From: Gordonia amicalis NBRC 100051 = JCM 11271
GTDB lineage: Bacteria > Actinomycetota > Actinomycetes > Mycobacteriales > Mycobacteriaceae
NCBI RefSeq assembly: GCF_000332995.1
Contig: NZ_BANS01000009.1
Span: 1 to 64,000, forward strand
Reading direction: 5' to 3'
DNA length: 64,000 nt
Shown here: positions 43,052 to 59,977 of the stretch, piece after piece
How positions within the stretch are numbered: the stretch's first letter is position 1
Layout of the letters: the number at the start of each line of letters is the position of its first letter
Translations under genes and position numbers: made by a program
The notes under the pieces: model-generated
Databases searched by the model: none
What the model saw: the letters and a program-made list of their open reading frames with translations, nothing else
Told to the model about the DNA's origin: nothing

Positions 43052-44389
43052 GTGTCGGTCCTGCGTAGAAGGCTGCTCGGCCTGGTCTTCTTTCTCGTGG
43101 TCGCACTGTTCCTCACCGCGACCATCACCAAGTTCAACAAGACGTTCCAGGACTTCACCGACGTCACCCTGATGACCGACTCCACCGGCAACGCGCTGCC
43201 CGCGAACGCCGACGTGAAGGCGCGCGGCATGGTCGTCGGCGAGGTCCGTGAGGTGAAGCCGGCGCCCGACGGGTCGGTCGAGGTCATCCTCGGCCTCGAC
43301 CCGAACAAGGCGAAGGAACTGTCGGACAAGACCACCGCGCGGATCCTGCCGAAGACGCTCTTCGGCGAGCGGTACGTGGCGCTGCAGGTCCCCGAGGACA
43401 ACACCGGACCGACGCTGACCAACGGCGCGACCATCGAGACCGATCGCAGCGGCAACGCACTCGAGGTCCAGGAGTTGTTCGACAAGCTGCTTCCGGTCCT
43501 CGACGCCATCCCGCCGCAGGATCTCAACGCCACGCTGACCGCGCTGTCGAAGGCGTTGTCGGGCCGCGGTGAGCAGCTCGGCACGACGCTCGAAGAGCTC
43601 GACCAGATCTTCGTCGAGGTCAACAAGAACCTGCCCGACCTCGAGGGCACCCTCGAGGGCCTGGCGACCTTCTCGCAGACCTACTCGCAGGCGCTGCCCG
43701 ACGTCGTCGACGCACTGGACTCGTTCCGGACGACGTCGAACACCATCGTCGAACGGCAGGCAGATCTGCGGACGCTCATCGCGACCCTCGGTGTGGCATC
43801 CGACGACCTCACCGGCTGGCTGCGCCAGAACCGCACCGACCTGATCGACCTCGCTGTCGACTCGGAAGAGTTGCTCGTCGGACTCGCGAAGCAGTCGCCG
43901 ACCTTCGTCTGCACGTTCCGCAACTTCGTGGGTCTGATCCCCGAGTCACGCAGAATCGTGGGCGAGGGCACCAAGAACCCGGGTGTGCGGGTGAACCTGC
44001 AGTTCATCAATCCTCGTGGCCGCTATCTACCGAACCAGGACGAACCCCGCTTCATGGATCTCGACCCACCCGCCGTCTGCTACGAGCCCCCCACCGACGG
44101 TCGCCCGTTCCCGCAGTATCCGGGTGGCAGTCTCGCCGACGGCAGCTACCAGCCGCCGTCACGCAACGCCGGTCCGCGCAACGTTCAGAAGCTGCCGCAG
44201 CCGCAGTTCAGCGGCGTGCCTGCCGGTACCGCATCGGTCCGGTCCAACCCGTTCGACGATCCGGACTACCGCAAGCAGCTGCAGGTCATCTACGGCGCCA
44301 CGAGCGGCCGTTCGCCGGAGTCGGTGCCGACCTGGGTGACCATGATCGCCGGCGGTTCCCTCCAGGGAGCGCAGGTCGAGATCAAATGA
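43052..44389 (+). CDS. Mce family protein A
   Basis: 445 residues. An N-terminal hydrophobic helix (LLGLVFFLVVALFLTATIT) anchors or exports the protein; the MlaD/Mce domain covers about residues 35-115 (VKARGMVVGEVREVKPAPDG, LPKTLFGERYVALQV). A long helical region with repeated coiled-coil heptads follows, then a Pro-rich tail. First of six Mce subunits predicted to build a periplasm-spanning lipid-conducting hexamer. GTG start 2 bp after yrbEB. Confidence 0.92.
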   Translation: MSVLRRRLLGLVFFLVVALFLTATITKFNKTFQDFTDVTLMTDSTGNALPANADVKARGMVVGEVREVKPAPDGSVEVILGLDPNKAKELSDKTTARILPKTLFGERYVALQVPEDNTGPTLTNGATIETDRSGNALEVQELFDKLLPVLDAIPPQDLNATLTALSKALSGRGEQLGTTLEELDQIFVEVNKNLPDLEGTLEGLATFSQTYSQALPDVVDALDSFRTTSNTIVERQADLRTLIATLGVASDDLTGWLRQNRTDLIDLAVDSEELLVGLAKQSPTFVCTFRNFVGLIPESRRIVGEGTKNPGVRVNLQFINPRGRYLPNQDEPRFMDLDPPAVCYEPPTDGRPFPQYPGGSLADGSYQPPSRNAGPRNVQKLPQPQFSGVPAGTASVRSNPFDDPDYRKQLQVIYGATSGRSPESVPTWVTMIAGGSLQGAQVEIK

Positions 44390-45468
44390 GGTCGATAATC
44401 GCGCCCCTGGTCAAGCTGATCATCTTCGCGGTCGTCACCGTCGTGACGACCAGCCTGCTCGCGATCACCATCGCGAACGCCGGCGGCGGCGGAGACGCGA
44501 AGTTCAAGGCCGTCTTCGACGACGCCACCCTGCTGAACTCCGGCGACGACGTCCGCATCGCCGGCGTGCGAGTGGGACAGGTGGAGAAAGTCGAGGTCTA
44601 CGACCGCAACCGGGCGATGGTCTCGTTCAACCTCGACCGCGACCGGTTGCCCGACGGGACCCAGCTCTACATCCGCTATCGCAACCTCACCGGCCTGCGG
44701 TATCTGGCGCTCGAACGCGGCGCCGGCGACCCGGCCCGGACCGTGTCGCAGGGTCACACGTTCGGGTTGGACGAGGACGACGACTCCACCCACCCGCCGG
44801 TCAACCTCACCGAGTTGTTCAACGGGTTCCGGCCGCTGTTCCAACAGCTGTCGGCCGACGACGTCAACAAGCTGACCTCCGAGATCATCGCGGTCTTCGA
44901 CGGTCAGGGCGGCTCGATCACGCGGCTGGTCAGCGACACCGCGGACCTGACGAACGCGATCGCCGACAAGGACAAGGTGATCGGTGAGCTGATCGGCAAC
45001 CTCACCAAGGTCCTCGACACGGTCAACCGCAACGACGAGCAGTTCACCAGCCTCCTCGACAACACCGAGAAGTTGGTGACCGGGCTTGCCGCGCAACGCG
45101 GTTCGGTGGGATCGGCGATCAGTTCCGTGTCGAATCTGACCTCGGTGACCGCGAACATCCTCGGTGCGACGCGCCCGTCGATCCAGGGCGACATCGCCGG
45201 ACTGAAGTCGCTGTCCGACGAGATCAACAAGCGCAACGAGGACATCGAGGAGACGCTGACCAACCTCCCGGTCAAGCTGCGCAAGGTCGGCCGGGCCGCG
45301 ACCTTCGGTTCCTGGTTCCAGTTCTATCTGTGCGGTATCGACGTCGTCGCCGGCAACGGCAAGTCGACGCTGCTGACACAGCCGCTGGTGCCGCTGCCCG
45401 ACATCAATCACGTGCTCTACACCAGTGCGGCCACCCGTTGCTGGGCTGACGAGAAGCCAGGGGGGTGA
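44386..45468 (+). CDS. Mce family protein B
   Basis: 360 residues, atga overlap with mceA. N-terminal helix LVKLIIFAVVTVVTTSLLAI; Mce domain with NSGDDVRIAGVRVGQVEKVE and LTGLRYLALERG; long helical C-terminal region. Part of the Mce hexamer of this operon. Confidence 0.92.
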   Translation: MRSIIAPLVKLIIFAVVTVVTTSLLAITIANAGGGGDAKFKAVFDDATLLNSGDDVRIAGVRVGQVEKVEVYDRNRAMVSFNLDRDRLPDGTQLYIRYRNLTGLRYLALERGAGDPARTVSQGHTFGLDEDDDSTHPPVNLTELFNGFRPLFQQLSADDVNKLTSEIIAVFDGQGGSITRLVSDTADLTNAIADKDKVIGELIGNLTKVLDTVNRNDEQFTSLLDNTEKLVTGLAAQRGSVGSAISSVSNLTSVTANILGATRPSIQGDIAGLKSLSDEINKRNEDIEETLTNLPVKLRKVGRAATFGSWFQFYLCGIDVVAGNGKSTLLTQPLVPLPDINHVLYTSAATRCWADEKPGG

Positions 45469-45473
45469 CCACG

Positions 45474-46565
45474 ATGGCAGACGAGAACAACCGCGCCGAC
45501 GACAACGGCGACGACGACGCCGCGAAGCAGCCGGCGCAGCACCCGCATCGCCGCTTCGGCGGACGACGCAGCCCGGTCAGCATCGGCGCCATCGGTGTCC
45601 TGATCCTCCTGATGCTCGGACTCAGTGCCTTCTACCTGACCGAGGTTCCGCTGCTGGGCGCCGGCGCCCGCTACACCGCGCAGTTCACCGAGGCCGCCGG
45701 ACTCAGGGCGGGTAATGAGGTGCGCGTGGCAGGCGTCAAGGTCGGCGAGGTCGAGAGCGTGAAGCTCAACGGCGACCGCGTCGACGTCAGCTTCAAGGTG
45801 GAGAACACCTGGATCGGCGACCAGACACAGGCATCGATCCAGATCAAGACGATCCTGGGGCAGAAGTACCTGGGACTGAACCCGCGTGGCAGTGAACCGG
45901 CCGACCCCGACGTTCCGCTCACCGACACGGTCTCGCCCTACGACGTCATCGAGGCGTTCTCGGGTGCGGCGCAGCAGATCGAGGACTTCGACAACGATCA
46001 GCTGGCCGAGTCGATGCGCGTGCTGTCGGATGCCTTCTCCGGTACGGCCGGCAACACCGGACCCGCGCTCGACGGTCTCGCGCGGTTGTCCAACACGATC
46101 GCCAGCCGCGACCAGGAGGTGCAGAAGCTCCTCGCCGCGACCAAGGACACCTCGAAGCTCCTGGCCGATCGCAACGAGGAGTTCGTGCGCCTGATCGGCG
46201 GCGCGGGCCAGCTGCTCGACGAGTTGAACAACCGGCAGCAGTCCATCTCCGCTCTGCTGGCCAGCACGACGAGCCTCGGCGACTCGCTTACCGGCATCGT
46301 GCGCGACAACGAGGAGCAGATCGGCCCGGCGCTCGACGCGCTGAAGGGCGTGAACGAGCTGCTGCAGCGTCAGAACCAGAACATCCGCGACACGATCAAG
46401 AACATGGCGCCGTTCTACCGCCTGTACGCCAACGTCCTCGGCAACGGCCGTTGGTTCGATCAGGTCGTGGTGAACCTACTGCCGCCGGCGCTGCCGCAGC
46501 AGAACACCACACGGCCGCCGAACAAGACGGCGATGGAAAACAACGGCGGAACGGGGGCAGGCTGA
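45474..46565 (+). CDS. Mce family protein C
   Basis: 363 residues from the ATG at 45474 (an in-frame GTG at 45465 overlaps the mceB stop and is a weaker choice). A charged 35-residue N-terminus precedes the helix IGAIGVLILLMLGLSAFYLT. Mce domain with LRAGNEVRVAGVKVGEVESV and ILGQKYLGLNPRG. Its stop shares a base with the mceD start. Confidence 0.92.
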   Translation: MADENNRADDNGDDDAAKQPAQHPHRRFGGRRSPVSIGAIGVLILLMLGLSAFYLTEVPLLGAGARYTAQFTEAAGLRAGNEVRVAGVKVGEVESVKLNGDRVDVSFKVENTWIGDQTQASIQIKTILGQKYLGLNPRGSEPADPDVPLTDTVSPYDVIEAFSGAAQQIEDFDNDQLAESMRVLSDAFSGTAGNTGPALDGLARLSNTIASRDQEVQKLLAATKDTSKLLADRNEEFVRLIGGAGQLLDELNNRQQSISALLASTTSLGDSLTGIVRDNEEQIGPALDALKGVNELLQRQNQNIRDTIKNMAPFYRLYANVLGNGRWFDQVVVNLLPPALPQQNTTRPPNKTAMENNGGTGAG

Positions 46566-47914
46566 TGACCGCACCAGACCTGACACAGATCTCCGGCCCC
46601 GGCCGCTGGTTCACCCCGCGGCACATCGTCGCGCTCATCCTCGGGCTGATTCTCGCGCTCGTCGTCGCGGGCGCCCTGTGGTGGGTGTTCTCCGCGATCG
46701 GGACCACCAAGATCACCGCGACGTTCAAACGTTCGGTCGGCATCTATTCCGGTTCCGACGTCCGCATCCTCGGCGTGGCCGTGGGCAAGGTCGATTCGGT
46801 GACGCCGCAGGGTGAGACGGTGAAGGTGACCATGACGGTCGACCGCGGCATCACGCTGCCCGAGAACGTCCGTGCCGTGCAGATGATCCCATCGGTCGTC
46901 GCCGACCGTTTCGTGCAACTGACCCCGGCCTACTCGGGAGGCCCGAAGGCCGGTCGCGACATCACCCTGAACGAGGACCAGACCATGGTCCCGGTCGAGG
47001 TCGACGAGCTCTACGCCAGCGTCAAGGAACTGTCGGACGCCCTCGGGCCCGACGGCGCGAACAAGACCGACGGCACCGGACGCCAGGGCGCGGTGAGTGA
47101 ACTCGTCGCGACGGGCGCCGAGAACCTCGCCGGCAACGGCGAGAAGCTCGGAAAGGCCATCGAGAACCTGTCGAAGGCCTCCACGACGCTGAGCGATTCG
47201 CGGAACAACCTCTTCGACACCGTCAAGGGCCTCAACACCTTCGTCGGCGCGCTGCGCGAGAACGACGCCCAGGTGCGGCAGTTCAACACCCAGATGGCGT
47301 CGTTCAACAGGTTCCTCGCGGGTGAGCGCGAACAACTCGCAGCCGCGCTGAACAAGTTGTCGATCGCGCTCGGGGATGTGGCCGGCTTCCTGGCCGACAA
47401 CCGTGAGCAGATCGGGGAGACGGTCAAGGACCTGCAGCCGACCACGCAAGCGCTGCTCGATGAGAAGAACAACCTCAAAGAGGTCCTGACGGTCCTGCCG
47501 GTGGCCATGAACAACCTGATCAACGCCTACGACGCGGAGTCGGGAACGCTGGCCCTGCGTCTGACGATCCCGGAGCTGCAGGACCTGATCGGCGCGCAGT
47601 GCCGCCTGCTCGATCTGGGCGCGCTGATGCCGGGAAACCCGCAGTTCACGCAGTTCAGCAACACTCTGCGCCCGCTGATCAACCAATGTGAGGCCATCGG
47701 CAAGCAGATCACCGACGGGGTGCTCGAGCCGGTGTTACCGGTGCTGCCCTTCGGCATCATGAGCAACAACAAGCTGCAGAAGGCACCGGTTCCGGGCACG
47801 GTTCCGGGCAACCCCGACCCGCAGATCAACACGCCTGCACCGTCGGCGACGAAGACCCCGTCGACGAAGCCGTCACCGAGCTCGAGTGCCCCGCGACCCC
47901 GGGGAGGCAACTGA
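46565..47914 (+). CDS. Mce family protein D
   Basis: 449 residues. N-terminal helix HIVALILGLILALVVAGALW; Mce domain with YSGSDVRILGVAVGKVDSVT and VVADRFVQLTP; long helical region with NNLFDTVKGLNTFVGALREN; a Pro/Ser/Thr-rich C-terminal tail of about 50 residues typical of mycobacterial MceD proteins. Tga/atg one-base overlaps on both sides. Confidence 0.92.
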   Translation: MTAPDLTQISGPGRWFTPRHIVALILGLILALVVAGALWWVFSAIGTTKITATFKRSVGIYSGSDVRILGVAVGKVDSVTPQGETVKVTMTVDRGITLPENVRAVQMIPSVVADRFVQLTPAYSGGPKAGRDITLNEDQTMVPVEVDELYASVKELSDALGPDGANKTDGTGRQGAVSELVATGAENLAGNGEKLGKAIENLSKASTTLSDSRNNLFDTVKGLNTFVGALRENDAQVRQFNTQMASFNRFLAGEREQLAAALNKLSIALGDVAGFLADNREQIGETVKDLQPTTQALLDEKNNLKEVLTVLPVAMNNLINAYDAESGTLALRLTIPELQDLIGAQCRLLDLGALMPGNPQFTQFSNTLRPLINQCEAIGKQITDGVLEPVLPVLPFGIMSNNKLQKAPVPGTVPGNPDPQINTPAPSATKTPSTKPSPSSSAPRPRGGN

Positions 47915-49218
47915 TGAACCGACGCTCCGTGCGGACCACCCTGGCCGGCGCCGCGCTCTCGCTGACCGTGATGGTGTCGGGCTGTATGTCCGGCGGCATC
48001 CAGTCGATCCCGCTGCCCGGCGGCGTCGACACCGGGAGCAGCCCGCGCACATACAAGATCCAGTTCGACGACGTGCTCGACCTGGTGCCGCAGTCGATGG
48101 TCAAACGCGACGGCATCCCCGTCGGGCGCGTCACCAAGGTCGAGGTGCCGAACGACGCCTGGTTCGCGCAGGTCACCGTCGAGGTCCAGAACGACGTCGA
48201 CCTGTCCGACGAGGCGCAGGCCAGCGTCCAACAGACCTCGCTTCTCGGTGAGAAGTTCGTGTCGCTGAGCGATCCGGACAACAGCGCGAACGCGCCGCGG
48301 CAGAATCCCGCCGAGCCGATCCCGGTGGACCGCACGCGTACCGCGACCGACATCGAGCAGGTTCTCGGAGCCCTGGCGTTGCTGCTGACCGGCGGTGGCA
48401 TCAACCAGCTGCAGCCGATCGTCTCGGAGCTGAACAAGACGCTCGGCGGCCGTACCGACGAGGTGCGCAGCCTGATCGATCAGACGGAGAAACTCATCGC
48501 GGGGCTCAATCGTCAGCGCGACGACATCGTCGCCGCGATCGACGGTCTCGCGGATCTGTCCGCACGGACCGAGAAGCAGACCGCACAGATCGACCGCATC
48601 CTCAAGCAGCTCCCCGAGGGCATCGAGGTGCTCGAGGAACAGCGACCGCAGTTCGTCGACCTGCTGACCAAGCTCGATCAGCTCGGTCAGGTCGGTACCG
48701 ATGTGCTGGGCAAGTCCCGCACGGCGCTGATCAACGATCTCAAGGCGCTGCGGCCGATCCTGAGCGAGCTGACCAAGGCCGCACCGGACCTGATCACCGC
48801 GGCGCCGCTGATGCTGACGCTCCCGTTCCCGGACTGGGTCCTCCCGGCCTTCCACGGTGACTCGGCCAATCTGTTCATGACGCTGGACCTGCGCATCCTC
48901 AACCAGCTCGAGGCCCTCGGCGTCGGGCAGGGGACACCGAAGTACTCGCCGCCGGCCCGCGTGAAGGTGCCGGTCAATCCGCGCAACCCGTACTACAACG
49001 GCAACGGGCCGCGGTACGGCTGGCCGACGATCACGCTGCTCCCGCCGGCCCCGAACTCACGGCCGGGACCCAACACCCCACCGTCGGGTGGCACCTACCC
49101 GGCCTCGGCGCCCGTACCGGCGGCGCCCGGCCAGGGGGTTCTCGACGGCCCGCTCGCGGCCATGGGTCTGGCCCCCAAGTCCCAGGCCCCTGAGTCACCG
49201 ACAGGAGCAGGACGATGA
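47914..49218 (+). CDS. Mce family lipoprotein E
   Basis: 434 residues. Signal peptide with lipobox ending TVMVSGC (Cys near residue 26), the usual trait of the E subunit. Mce domain with VKRDGIPVGRVTKVEVPNDA and QQTSLLGEKFVSLSD; coiled-coil region with LIDQTEKLIAGLNRQRDD; Pro-rich C-terminus. It is predicted to tether the assembly to the membrane outer face. Confidence 0.93.
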   Translation: MNRRSVRTTLAGAALSLTVMVSGCMSGGIQSIPLPGGVDTGSSPRTYKIQFDDVLDLVPQSMVKRDGIPVGRVTKVEVPNDAWFAQVTVEVQNDVDLSDEAQASVQQTSLLGEKFVSLSDPDNSANAPRQNPAEPIPVDRTRTATDIEQVLGALALLLTGGGINQLQPIVSELNKTLGGRTDEVRSLIDQTEKLIAGLNRQRDDIVAAIDGLADLSARTEKQTAQIDRILKQLPEGIEVLEEQRPQFVDLLTKLDQLGQVGTDVLGKSRTALINDLKALRPILSELTKAAPDLITAAPLMLTLPFPDWVLPAFHGDSANLFMTLDLRILNQLEALGVGQGTPKYSPPARVKVPVNPRNPYYNGNGPRYGWPTITLLPPAPNSRPGPNTPPSGGTYPASAPVPAAPGQGVLDGPLAAMGLAPKSQAPESPTGAGR

Positions 49219-50456
49219 TCGGCAAGCTCGTCAAGATCCAGCTGATCGCCTTCGTCATCGTCGGCCTCGTCGCACTGGCCTACGTCGGCGCGAAGTACGC
49301 ACGGCTGGACAAGCTGGTCGGCGTCGGCATGTACACCGTCACCGCCGAGCTGCCCGCCTCCGGCGGCATCTTCACCAACGCCGAGGTCACCTACCTGGGT
49401 GTGCCGGTCGGCCGGGTCGGTGCGCTCGACCTCACCCAGGAGGGTGTCGACGTCAAGCTCGAGCTCGACTCGGGCGGACCGAAGATCCCGGCGTCGGCGG
49501 TGGCCGTGGTGGCATCGCGTTCGGCGATCGGTGAGCAGTACGTCGACCTGCAGCCGACCTCGGCGTCGGGGCCCTATCTCGAGAACGGCTCGACCATCCG
49601 GGAATCGCGGTTGCCCGAGCCGCTCGAGGACGTGGTCAAGTCCGCGGTCGACTTCACCTCGTCGATCCCGGTCGACGACCTGCACACCGTCATCACCGAA
49701 CTGGGTAACGCATTCAACGGCCAGGGGGAGAACCTCACCCGGCTCGTCGATTCCCTCGGCAAGCTCTCGCGGGCCGGCGTCGACAACCTGAGCGAGGTGG
49801 TCGGGCTGATCCAGGATTCGAACGTCGTCCTGGCGACACAGGCCGACCAGTCCGACGCAATCCTCAGCTGGTCGCGCAACCTCGACCTGATCACCGCGAC
49901 CCTGGCGTCGTCGGATCCGGATCTGCGCCGGCTGCTGACCACCGGCACCTTGTCGGCGACGCAGATCTCCGAGTTGATCCAGAAGAACGGCAACGACATC
50001 TCCAAGGTGGTGAAGGATCTCGCCGAGGTGGCGCGCACGATCGAGCCGGTCACCTACACGACGTCGATGACGTTCGCGATGCTGTCGGCACTGTCTGCGG
50101 GCAGTCACTCGCCGGCTCCCGGTGACGGTCAGATCCACTTCGGTATCGTCCTGGAGACCAACAACCCGGCCTCGTGTACCCGCGGTTACGAGGGGACCCA
50201 GGAGATCATCGCGGAGATGAAGCGCAAGAACCCGAACTTCGACGTCCACTACGACGAGTTCCCGTTCAACACCGAGGCCCGATGCAAGGTGCCGTTCGGG
50301 AACCCGACGGGTGTGCGCGGCGCCGACCGTGCGCAGTACGCCAACCCGGCGTACCCGCAGCCGTGGGACAACACGCCGAAGAAGGACCCGGACAAGCTGA
50401 ACCTCAACCCGCTCGCCATGCAGCTCAGTGCGCTGCTCGGCGTGCGGCCCAAGTAA
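49215..50456 (+). CDS. Mce family protein F
   Basis: 413 residues, atga overlap with mceE. N-terminal helix IQLIAFVIVGLVALAYVG; Mce domain with FTNAEVTYLGVPVGRVGALD and ASRSAIGEQYVDLQPT; long helical region and a C-terminal domain with several cysteines. Completes the A-F set. Confidence 0.93.
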   Translation: MIGKLVKIQLIAFVIVGLVALAYVGAKYARLDKLVGVGMYTVTAELPASGGIFTNAEVTYLGVPVGRVGALDLTQEGVDVKLELDSGGPKIPASAVAVVASRSAIGEQYVDLQPTSASGPYLENGSTIRESRLPEPLEDVVKSAVDFTSSIPVDDLHTVITELGNAFNGQGENLTRLVDSLGKLSRAGVDNLSEVVGLIQDSNVVLATQADQSDAILSWSRNLDLITATLASSDPDLRRLLTTGTLSATQISELIQKNGNDISKVVKDLAEVARTIEPVTYTTSMTFAMLSALSAGSHSPAPGDGQIHFGIVLETNNPASCTRGYEGTQEIIAEMKRKNPNFDVHYDEFPFNTEARCKVPFGNPTGVRGADRAQYANPAYPQPWDNTPKKDPDKLNLNPLAMQLSALLGVRPK

Positions 50457-50538
50457 CGACGCGCGGCCTGCCGAGCCCGACGCCCCGCCCAGCGCGGGCC
50501 GATCGGGACTTAGGCTGTGCTCAGGAGCGATCTATACA

Positions 50539-51195
50539 GTGTCTTCTGCTATGACTGGCACCTCGACAATCACCGGCCCCGAGACCCCGGATTCCTCGGG
50601 TTCGACGACGACCCGCGTGGGACTACTCGCGCTGTCCGTGGTCGCGGTGATCGCGGCACTCGTGTGCGTGGCGGTCTTCGGTGTCCAGGCCATGGGTGCG
50701 TACGCCACCAAGGACGCGCGCGACGAGGCGACCCAGGCAGCCGAGCAGGCCGTCCTGAACATCACCACGATCGACCCGGCGAACATCGACGACTTCCGTC
50801 AGCGCGCGGAGGGTTCGCTTACCGGCAAGGCCAAGCAAGAGGTCCTCGGCGACGCGACGGACGGCGATGAGAAGGCCGGCGACGAGAAGGCCGGCGAGAC
50901 CGGCAACGTCCTCGACGTGCTCGCCGAGGCGGGGGAGAACACCGCGAAGCTCAGTGCGCGGCTGCTGCGCAGTGCGCCGAGCGAGGTCGACGACGAGGGT
51001 GGCAAGGCGAAGGTCCTCGTCTACGTCCTCACGACTCTCCAGCGCGCCGGGGAGCCGAACGTCGACCAGACGCGCGGCTTCCAGGTCAGCATGACCCGTG
51101 AGGGAGACACCTGGAAGGCCGAGAACGTCGCCGGTCTCGAGGGCATCGAGTACGCCGACGCCGGCCAGGCGCCCGCGACGGGAGGCGGAAACTGA
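50539..51195 (+). CDS. Mce-associated membrane protein (Mas-type) 1
   Basis: 218 residues from a GTG at 50539, 11 bp after aggag (an ATG at 50551 is the alternative). A single transmembrane helix, LLALSVVAVIAALVCVAVFG, precedes an extracytoplasmic domain with a KDARDEATQAAEQAVLNITT amphipathic segment. This matches the small Mce-associated proteins found after mceF, which stabilise Mce complexes. About 80 bp separate it from mceF. Confidence 0.82.
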   Translation: MSSAMTGTSTITGPETPDSSGSTTTRVGLLALSVVAVIAALVCVAVFGVQAMGAYATKDARDEATQAAEQAVLNITTIDPANIDDFRQRAEGSLTGKAKQEVLGDATDGDEKAGDEKAGETGNVLDVLAEAGENTAKLSARLLRSAPSEVDDEGGKAKVLVYVLTTLQRAGEPNVDQTRGFQVSMTREGDTWKAENVAGLEGIEYADAGQAPATGGGN

Positions 51196-52034
51196 TGGCA
51201 CCGACCCCGAACCAGCCCCCGCGCAAGCGACGTCCGACGCCGAAGGTCGCCGGACACACCCGTGCCGCGCGTTCGGACGCCGACGAGCTGGCCACCGAAT
51301 CCGGTGTGTCCCTGTCGAAGTCCGACGACGCGGAAGTCTCCGTGCCCGCTGAGGAGCGAGGAGCGGAGACGCCGGGCCTCGAAGGGGCCGAACCCACCCC
51401 GCCCACGACCAGGACCCGCCCGGTGTCGCGGGTTTCGACTCTGCGTCCCAGCGGAACGCAGACAGGCGCGGACGGTCCGTCGTCGACCGGTTCTGGGCCG
51501 TCTCGGCCGGCCCCCGAGCGGGGACCGGCGAAGAAGCGCAATCCGCTGCTGTTGACCGCGATGCTGGCCGGGGTGGCCGTGCTGCTCGGCGTCGCCGCGG
51601 TGATCCTGGCCTTCCGGCCGGGCCTCGGGGAGAACCGGGCGTTCGTCGATCAGAGCGCCACCACCGAGCTCATCGGCCAGTCGCAGGAGCAGATCTGCGC
51701 GGTGTGGGGACACGAGCACACCGACCTCGACGGCTGGGCGAAACGCGCCCAGAACGCGCTCACCGGAGATGCGCGCAAGGAATTCGACGAGTCGCTGAAG
51801 ACCCAGCGCGACCTGATCACCCAGACCAAGTCGGGAGCCGAATGCCGGGTCGACGCGGTCGGCGTCACCAACCTGTCCGGCGCAGGCGACGGCGCGCGTG
51901 CGACGGTCATCGCGAACCTCATCATCAGCGAGACACAGAACAGCATCGCCACCAACAGTCTCGCCCCGCGTGTCCAGTTCGCGATGGTCAAGGAGGGGGA
52001 TACGTGGCGGATCCAGGGCGTCGAGCCCTTCTGA
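51195..52034 (+). CDS. Mce-associated membrane protein 2
   Basis: 279 residues starting in a tgatg overlap. A long disordered, Pro/Thr/Arg-rich cytoplasmic N-terminus (about 110 residues) leads to one transmembrane helix, LLTAMLAGVAVLLGVAAVI, and an extracytoplasmic alpha/beta domain ending in QFAMVKEGDTWRIQGVEPF. Similar architecture to the preceding gene; last gene of the mce operon. Confidence 0.8.
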   Translation: MAPTPNQPPRKRRPTPKVAGHTRAARSDADELATESGVSLSKSDDAEVSVPAEERGAETPGLEGAEPTPPTTRTRPVSRVSTLRPSGTQTGADGPSSTGSGPSRPAPERGPAKKRNPLLLTAMLAGVAVLLGVAAVILAFRPGLGENRAFVDQSATTELIGQSQEQICAVWGHEHTDLDGWAKRAQNALTGDARKEFDESLKTQRDLITQTKSGAECRVDAVGVTNLSGAGDGARATVIANLIISETQNSIATNSLAPRVQFAMVKEGDTWRIQGVEPF

Positions 52035-52380
52035 TCGCCGCGTGAGCGCCAGGTGGACGGGTGACTCGCGGGACAAGTTGGCGAAATTGGCGCGTACCGC
52101 TTGACGTTTGGGCGTTGTCGGGCCAGGCTGTGACCAGCGGTCGACGTGCAGGCAGCCACCCGTGCGAAATCGCTTCTTGACGGGCTTGACAAAGTACGTC
52201 TATTTTCTGCTACAGTTGGACGTTGCGCTGGCTGCCTCCTGTCCATCTACCGATCCTTCTACGGCCACTCTTAGCTGTGTGTGCTGCGGTGATCGCCGAT
52301 CTCAGGGTGTCACCAGCGAACGGCCCATCAAGCCACCGCACATCTAGGTTGTGAATAACGTCGTGTTGGAAGGACGCATC
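52035..52380. other. Intergenic region and leader upstream of rpoB
   Basis: 346 bp with no gene. It contains candidate promoter elements at 52177-52216 and a roughly 165-base leader before the rpoB start. I see no obvious terminator for the mce operon at its left end, so some read-through into rpoB is possible. Confidence 0.6.
52177..52216 (+). promoter_or_regulatory. Candidate rpoB promoter elements
   Basis: Two overlapping options: TTGACG (52177) with TATTTT (52201) at 18-bp spacing, and TTGACA (52186) with TACAGT (52211) at 19-bp spacing. Either would start a transcript about 160 bases before rpoB. Confidence 0.5.
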
Positions 52381-55869
<3,489 letters not shown>

Positions 55870-55955
55870 TCCTCACCAACCCGGGCCGGCCGCCGGTTCG
55901 TTCGCTACGACCGGCGGCCCGACCCACTGACAACAGAGCTCTGGAAAGGTAACAA

Positions 55956-59912
<3,957 letters not shown>

Positions 59913-59926
59913 GCCGTACTGAGCTG

Positions 59927-59961
59927 AAAAGCCCTCGCACTCGTTGAGTGCGAGGGCTTTT
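59927..59961. terminator. Bidirectional Rho-independent terminator after rpoC
   Basis: aaaagccctcgcact and agtgcgagggctttt form 15-bp perfect arms with a 5-base loop. The A-run on one side and T-run on the other make it functional for rpoC and for the convergent hydrolase gene. Confidence 0.93.
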
Positions 59962-59977
59962 CGCTTGTCTTCGAGCC

